Source: an uncultured Clostridium sp. (GTDB lineage: Bacteria > Bacillota > Clostridia > Peptostreptococcales > Peptostreptococcaceae). From it: a stretch of 8,655 bases of DNA. Below, piece after piece: positions 4,958 through 8,655 of this stretch. Positions within the stretch are counted from its first letter, which is position 1, and the number at the start of each line of letters is the position of its first letter. The notes below the pieces were generated by a model. The model was not told the DNA's origin. It saw only the letters and a list, made by a program, of their open reading frames with translations, and did not search any database. The DNA is taken from positions 1-8,655 of the forward strand of contig URRU01000072.1 in NCBI GenBank assembly GCA_900550335.1, read 5' to 3'. The position numbers and the translations under genes are program-made.

Positions 4958-7357
4958 TTATTTATTTTCTGCTCCTGATGAAGCTTCCTCTTTTTTTAGA
5001 TTTCTCTGATTCTTAAATGTAAGCACTACTTTGAATAAATCTCCATCTGAACTTACCTTCATCTTACCGTCCTGAAGCTCTGTGAAGCTCTTAGCTATTG
5101 CAAGTCCAAGCCCACTTCCCTCAGTATTTCTTGATTTATCTCCTCTAACAAATCTTTCTGTTAGATTTTCAACATCGCAGTTTAATTCCTCTGCTGAAAT
5201 ATTCTTAAACTCTATCTCTGTATTTTCTGCATCTCTCTTAACATTTATGTATACTCTAGTGTATGGCATTGAGTATTTTGAGATATTAGATATTAAATTA
5301 GAGAATATGCGGAAAGTTCTCATACTATCTAATTCTAGTATCACCTTTTCTTCTGGGAAATTCCCCTTAACTTCTAAATGAGTTGCATTCAATTTATCCT
5401 CAAGTTCTACTAAAGTCTGTTTTATTAAAGATACAACATCCACCTTCATAGGATTCATTTTAACATTTCCACTTGTAGCCTTACTTACTTCAAATAAGTC
5501 TTCAATAAGAAATTTTAATCTATTTGATTTTTTATCTATAGTATCAAGATATTTCTGTCTTTCTTCTTCTGTTATTCCCTCTTTTTTAAGAAGGTCTACA
5601 TAAGTTATTATTGAAGTAAGTGGAGTTTTTAAATCGTGTGAAACATTAGTTATAAGCTCTGTTTTCATCTTCTGGCTCTTAACTTCTTCACTAACCGCTG
5701 CACTAAATCCTTTTTCGATATTTTCTAAGTTTTCTTTTATAGGATTGAATACTCCTAAATCTTCTTCTGGCACTGATCCAAAATCGCCATTTGCTATATC
5801 TTCAGTTATTGTTTCTAGTTTGTTGTAGTCTTCTAATACTTTACCAAATTTTTTCTTAATCAATCCGTAAAGTATTACTGAATATATTGCTCCTGTGATT
5901 ATACCAAATCCCCAAATTGAAGAACAAATTGTTATCGCTAGGAAGTTTACTCCTAATGCTGCCAATATGAATTTTTCATATCCGTCTTTTAAATCTAGAT
6001 TATTCATCCAGCTAAAGAACTTTTTAACCTTTGAAATCATCCATTTTACAACTCTAACTGTTATACAAGAATTGAATATTACTTTTCTATCACCCTTAGC
6101 AATCATATCTCTTAGATATATACCACCCATTAAGCATAGTGCAAATAATATCATCCAATATCCTAAATTACCTATCACTACTCCCCACGAAGCTGTAGTT
6201 GCTGATATAGGAACCATTTGCATAAGTATATTCGCCAATGAATCTGATGTACTAACATCTATAACCTGTATTGGATTTATCACAGTTGCAAACGCCGAAG
6301 ATATTAAAAATACAAGTATCACTATCACTTCTATTGGAACTTTTATCACACTGCTCATTGCAAATACATCATTTCTTATGCTATTAGGTAAAACAAATCC
6401 TAATAAAGCATATACGCACATTATTATAATAGCTACCATTGCTATCTGATTTAATGTATGCATCTTATCCCCTGAAAGAAGATAATAAATTCCATTGTAA
6501 TTATATCTGCTTGAATTATATGGATTAGATAATATAGTGAATGCATCTCTTTTTGTTAGCCCTATTGTAAAAGTCGCGTCTTTTATAGGAGGTAATTTAT
6601 AACTTAAAGGACCTCCACCGCTATTATTGTGTAAATTTTGACTTCTTACCTTCCAGTCTGAAGTTGTTCCTAACATAGCACTTTCGCATTTATTTATATC
6701 TATTCCGTGTAAAGTTTTGAAGCTGTAGTTTCCGTCTTTATCAAAATCTAAAACCATGTAGAATAAATATTTGTCCAATATTTCTTCTGTTTTAGCACTA
6801 CCTTCTTCATTTAACTGACTTAATGCCATTTTTCTGATAAGATCTAATTCATTTTTTTCATTTCCAATGTCCTTTTTATTTGTTTTGTCATAAACATTAT
6901 ACTTGATAGGTTTATTGGCTGCATTTAAAGCTATTTCCGAATACTCCATATCATTTCCAAACGCTTCATTAAAGTCCTCTATTATATCTTCTTTTTTTAG
7001 TATTACATCTCCATCGTCATTCATTTCATCTGTTAATTCTTCTGGTGTACCTAAGTCTATGTCTATGTTTCCAAAGGCACTTTTAATATTTTCTTCTGTT
7101 AAAAATAAATCTGAAGGTTTATCTACATTCCCCTCACTACTCTTCAATTTCCAGTACATTGGATATATCTGATCTAAAAAATAACCAGCTGCATTTTCAG
7201 TATTTAAAATCTGGTCTTCTATTTTTAAATTATCCGTCATTTTTCTGTATGTGCTCATAACACCAAACGCACTTGCAAACAAAATAACTAATACGACTAA
7301 ATTGGCTACTATTTTCTTTGATTTATCGTCCTTAAATTTTTTCAATTTTGTATCCAA
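4958..7357 (-). CDS. Membrane sensor histidine kinase with six TM segments
   Basis: Sensor kinase (799 aa) that should phosphorylate the adjacent response regulator. Order: TM1 (about 16-34), an extracytoplasmic domain of some 265 residues (40-303) that I do not recognise, TM2 (304-324), TM3 (341-362), TM4 (390-414), a basic cytoplasmic loop, and TM5-TM6 (463-500). The cytoplasmic core follows: HisKA with NVSHDLKTPLTS (571-582) and phosphoacceptor His574, and HATPase with the N-box NLISNISKYS (687-696), RFVRGDKSR (735-743) and GSGLGLAIAK (747-756). The usual G1 DxGxG is replaced by KNISAEEL, as I recall in relatives of this kinase type. The start is a TTG overlapping the regulator by 26 nt; GGGGAG ends only 1 nt before it, so the next in-frame TTG (7343-7345, 12 nt away) is an alternative. 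No ATG precedes TM1. The ligand is unknown. Confidence 0.9.
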   Translation of the reverse strand: MDTKLKKFKDDKSKKIVANLVVLVILFASAFGVMSTYRKMTDNLKIEDQILNTENAAGYFLDQIYPMYWKLKSSEGNVDKPSDLFLTEENIKSAFGNIDIDLGTPEELTDEMNDDGDVILKKEDIIEDFNEAFGNDMEYSEIALNAANKPIKYNVYDKTNKKDIGNEKNELDLIRKMALSQLNEEGSAKTEEILDKYLFYMVLDFDKDGNYSFKTLHGIDINKCESAMLGTTSDWKVRSQNLHNNSGGGPLSYKLPPIKDATFTIGLTKRDAFTILSNPYNSSRYNYNGIYYLLSGDKMHTLNQIAMVAIIIMCVYALLGFVLPNSIRNDVFAMSSVIKVPIEVIVILVFLISSAFATVINPIQVIDVSTSDSLANILMQMVPISATTASWGVVIGNLGYWMILFALCLMGGIYLRDMIAKGDRKVIFNSCITVRVVKWMISKVKKFFSWMNNLDLKDGYEKFILAALGVNFLAITICSSIWGFGIITGAIYSVILYGLIKKKFGKVLEDYNKLETITEDIANGDFGSVPEEDLGVFNPIKENLENIEKGFSAAVSEEVKSQKMKTELITNVSHDLKTPLTSIITYVDLLKKEGITEEERQKYLDTIDKKSNRLKFLIEDLFEVSKATSGNVKMNPMKVDVVSLIKQTLVELEDKLNATHLEVKGNFPEEKVILELDSMRTFRIFSNLISNISKYSMPYTRVYINVKRDAENTEIEFKNISAEELNCDVENLTERFVRGDKSRNTEGSGLGLAIAKSFTELQDGKMKVSSDGDLFKVVLTFKNQRNLKKEEASSGAENK

Positions 7358-8051
7358 CTCCCCACACCACCTTTAAGTATCTTGGATTTTTCGGATCCAA
7401 TTCTATTTTTTCTCTTATATTTCTTACATGTACCATTACAGTATCTGTGTTTATCGCAGCCTCATTCCAAACTCTTTCGTAAATTTCTTCTGCTGGAAAT
7501 ACTCTGCCAGGATTTTTTATAAGTAATCCTAAAATCTTAAATTCTATTGGAGTCAGTCTTACTGGATTTCCGTCAACAGAAACCTCTTTTGTATCGTCAT
7601 TTAACTCAAGCCCTCCTATTGTGTATATGTTTTCATTCACAGCTTCAACTTCTGCTTTGCTTGCCTTTTGAATGTTCATATATTTTGTGTATCTTCTTAG
7701 CTGAGAATTTACTCTAGCTAAAAGTTCAAGAGGTTTGAAAGGTTTTGTAACGTAATCGTCTGCCCCTATGTTTAGTCCCATTATCTTATCTACTTCTTCA
7801 GATTTTGCTGAAAGCATTATTATCGGGAAGTTGTGATTTTCTCTAGCTTTCATAGTGAATGTTATCCCGTCCATTACTGGCATCATTATATCCACTATTG
7901 CTAAATGAATCTCTTCATTTTCTAAAACTTTAAGACCTTCCATTCCGTTGAAAGCTTTAAAAACATTGTATCCCTGATTTAATAAATATATTTCAACTGC
8001 TTCTGCTATTTCTTTTTCATCTTCAACTACTAATATGTTATATGCGTTCAT
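7332..8051 (-). CDS. OmpR/PhoB-family response regulator
   Basis: Cytoplasmic transcription factor of 239 aa. The receiver domain (about 5-115) has the acidic pair Glu10/Asp11, phosphoacceptor Asp54 in AIVDIMMPVMDG, switch residue Ser81 and Lys103 in VTKPF. The winged-helix DNA-binding domain (about 143-236) has LTPIEFKILGLL, a recognition helix around TVMVHVRNIREKI (204-216) and the wing WGVGYK (230-235). The overall pattern is close to VanR-type and other Firmicute regulators, but nothing here shows vancomycin resistance. AGGAG lies 7-8 nt before the ATG. It is the first gene of the operon and overlaps the kinase gene, indicating translational coupling. A 34-bp inverted repeat immediately upstream (8065-8098) could be an autoregulatory site. 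Family certain, target genes unknown. Confidence 0.95.
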   Translation of the reverse strand: MNAYNILVVEDEKEIAEAVEIYLLNQGYNVFKAFNGMEGLKVLENEEIHLAIVDIMMPVMDGITFTMKARENHNFPIIMLSAKSEEVDKIMGLNIGADDYVTKPFKPLELLARVNSQLRRYTKYMNIQKASKAEVEAVNENIYTIGGLELNDDTKEVSVDGNPVRLTPIEFKILGLLIKNPGRVFPAEEIYERVWNEAAINTDTVMVHVRNIREKIELDPKNPRYLKVVWGVGYKIEKI

Positions 8052-8064
8052 AATATCGCTCCTT

Positions 8065-8098
8065 TGTCGTATAATTTCTACTCTTTAATTATACAACA
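8065..8098. promoter_or_regulatory. Inverted repeat and probable promoter of the two-component operon
   Basis: GTATAATT (8069-8076) and AATTATAC (8087-8094) are perfect inverse copies 10 bp apart, and TGT/ACA extend each half with one mismatch. A minus-strand TATAAT (8088-8093) lies in the right half without a good -35; alternatively TTGTAT (8091-8096) and TATACG (8068-8073) are 17 nt apart. The site is 15-45 nt upstream of the regulator's ATG. It could be an operator or an RNA hairpin. Confidence 0.45.
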
Positions 8099-8376
8099 GT
8101 ATGTGTTATTAGATGAAATTTTATTATTACTATAATTTTTATTGATATAAATAGATAATGGCTTTTTAAATTTTTTCCTTTTCATCTCCCAAACTTCCTT
8201 TCTCTCTTTTGTTAATTATATTGTATTGAATAATTTTAAAGATAGACTTTGTATATTTTTAAAGAATTTCTTAAGAGTTTCTATATATCAGGTTTAGTTT
8301 TTTGAATTAAGTTTATTTAATTGATTTTTATCATTATCTAGTTGTTAAATTTAATTTTACTTCATTAGTTTTTATC
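8099..8376. other. Divergent intergenic region, AT-rich
   Basis: Together with its flanks this is the 393-bp gap between the response regulator (minus) and the PHP gene (plus). Apart from promoter elements at both ends I see no convincing gene or RNA. A 35-codon lysine- and asparagine-rich frame on minus (8078-8185) is considered separately as unlikely. Confidence 0.5.
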
Positions 8377-8380
8377 TTGA

Positions 8381-8408
8381 TTGATTTTAACTTTTGCAAT
8401 GATATAAT
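8381..8408 (+). promoter_or_regulatory. Extended -10 promoter of the PHP-domain gene
   Basis: TTGATT (8381-8386), a 16-nt spacer and TATAAT (8403-8408), preceded by TGA to give TG-n-TATAAT, form a good sigma-A promoter with an extended -10. The start would be near 8415, about 30 nt before the ATG. Confidence 0.75.
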
Positions 8409-8444
8409 TAAAATTAGAAAACTAATAAAAAGGGAGGACTTTCT

Positions 8445-8655
8445 ATGTTTTGCGATTACCACACTCATACAATATTTAGCGACGATTCAGAATATCCAAT
8501 GGAAGAATGTGTAAAAGACGCTATTTCTCTTGGAATTAAAGAAATTTGTTTTACAGACCATGTAGATTATGGGGTTAAATATGATTTAAAAGATTTAAAA
8601 CCAGAAGAAGTAGAAGGTAAGGTTTTAAATGTCGATTTTGAAAAATATTTTTCTG
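8445..8655 (+). CDS. hisJ: PHP-family histidinol-phosphatase-like protein (5' part)
   Basis: The first 70 codons of a gene cut off by the window edge. The N-terminus MFCDYHTHTIFSDDS contains the PHP-domain metal motif HxH (His6, His8), and ICFTDHVDYG (34-43) provides the second PHP motif (Asp38, His39). This start is typical of the HisJ/HisK family, cytoplasmic metal-dependent phosphatases that remove phosphate from L-histidinol phosphate in histidine biosynthesis; some members lie outside his operons and may act on other phosphoesters. GGAGG (8433-8437) is 7 nt before the ATG. No other his gene is visible, so the specific substrate is tentative while the PHP family is firm. Confidence 0.85.
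   Translation, partial: MFCDYHTHTIFSDDSEYPMEECVKDAISLGIKEICFTDHVDYGVKYDLKDLKPEEVEGKVLNVDFEKYFS

Noticed and set aside
5895..6449. 184-codon plus-strand open frame opposite the kinase membrane block, with other short ones at 5082-5381 and 6903-7172
   Set aside because: Codon-composition shadows of the kinase gene; no ribosome site or recognisable domain.

Overview
The base composition (AT-rich), gene content and cis-regulatory style (T-box, FMN riboswitch, many hairpin-plus-T-tract terminators, AGGAGG ribosome sites, a TTG start) point to a low-GC Gram-positive anaerobe of the Clostridia. Peptostreptococcaceae (Clostridioides and relatives) is my best guess, by general resemblance only.

Layout. 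At the left, a bidirectional terminator (173-221) closes a minus-strand unit that reads right to left: a strong sigma-A promoter (2385-2413), a T-box leader (2129-2378) with a tryptophan specifier codon, mtnN (MTA/SAH nucleosidase) and trpS (tryptophanyl-tRNA synthetase). Divergent to it is a small plus-strand gene of the UPF0145/YbjQ family (2547-2873). The 546-bp convergent gap that follows holds no protein gene but is full of structure: a GC-rich hairpin cassette (2879-3002), an intrinsic terminator (3072-3108), and a 198-bp imperfect palindrome (3209-3406) whose right arm contains the terminator of the next gene.

A riboflavin ECF transporter S component (ribU, minus strand, 3420-4070) has an FMN riboswitch with promoter, aptamer and terminator. 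Divergent to it, a small copper-chaperone-type HMA protein (4592-4807) has a consensus promoter and a CsoR-like operator. A shared bidirectional terminator (4840-4881) separates it from a minus-strand two-component operon: an OmpR-family response regulator (7332-8051) whose 3' end overlaps the start of a large six-TM histidine kinase (4958-7357). After a 393-bp divergent intergenic region, the first 70 codons of a PHP-family histidinol-phosphatase-like gene (hisJ-like) run off the right edge.

How it fits together: most genes are ordinary housekeeping or accessory functions, each with its own sensor (uncharged tRNA-Trp, FMN, probably Cu(I), and an unknown envelope signal). The points most worth checking are the Trp T-box placed before mtnN instead of directly before trpS, and the two unexplained GC-rich inverted-repeat cassettes in the convergent gap. 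I found no defence system, CRISPR array, transposase or phage gene.
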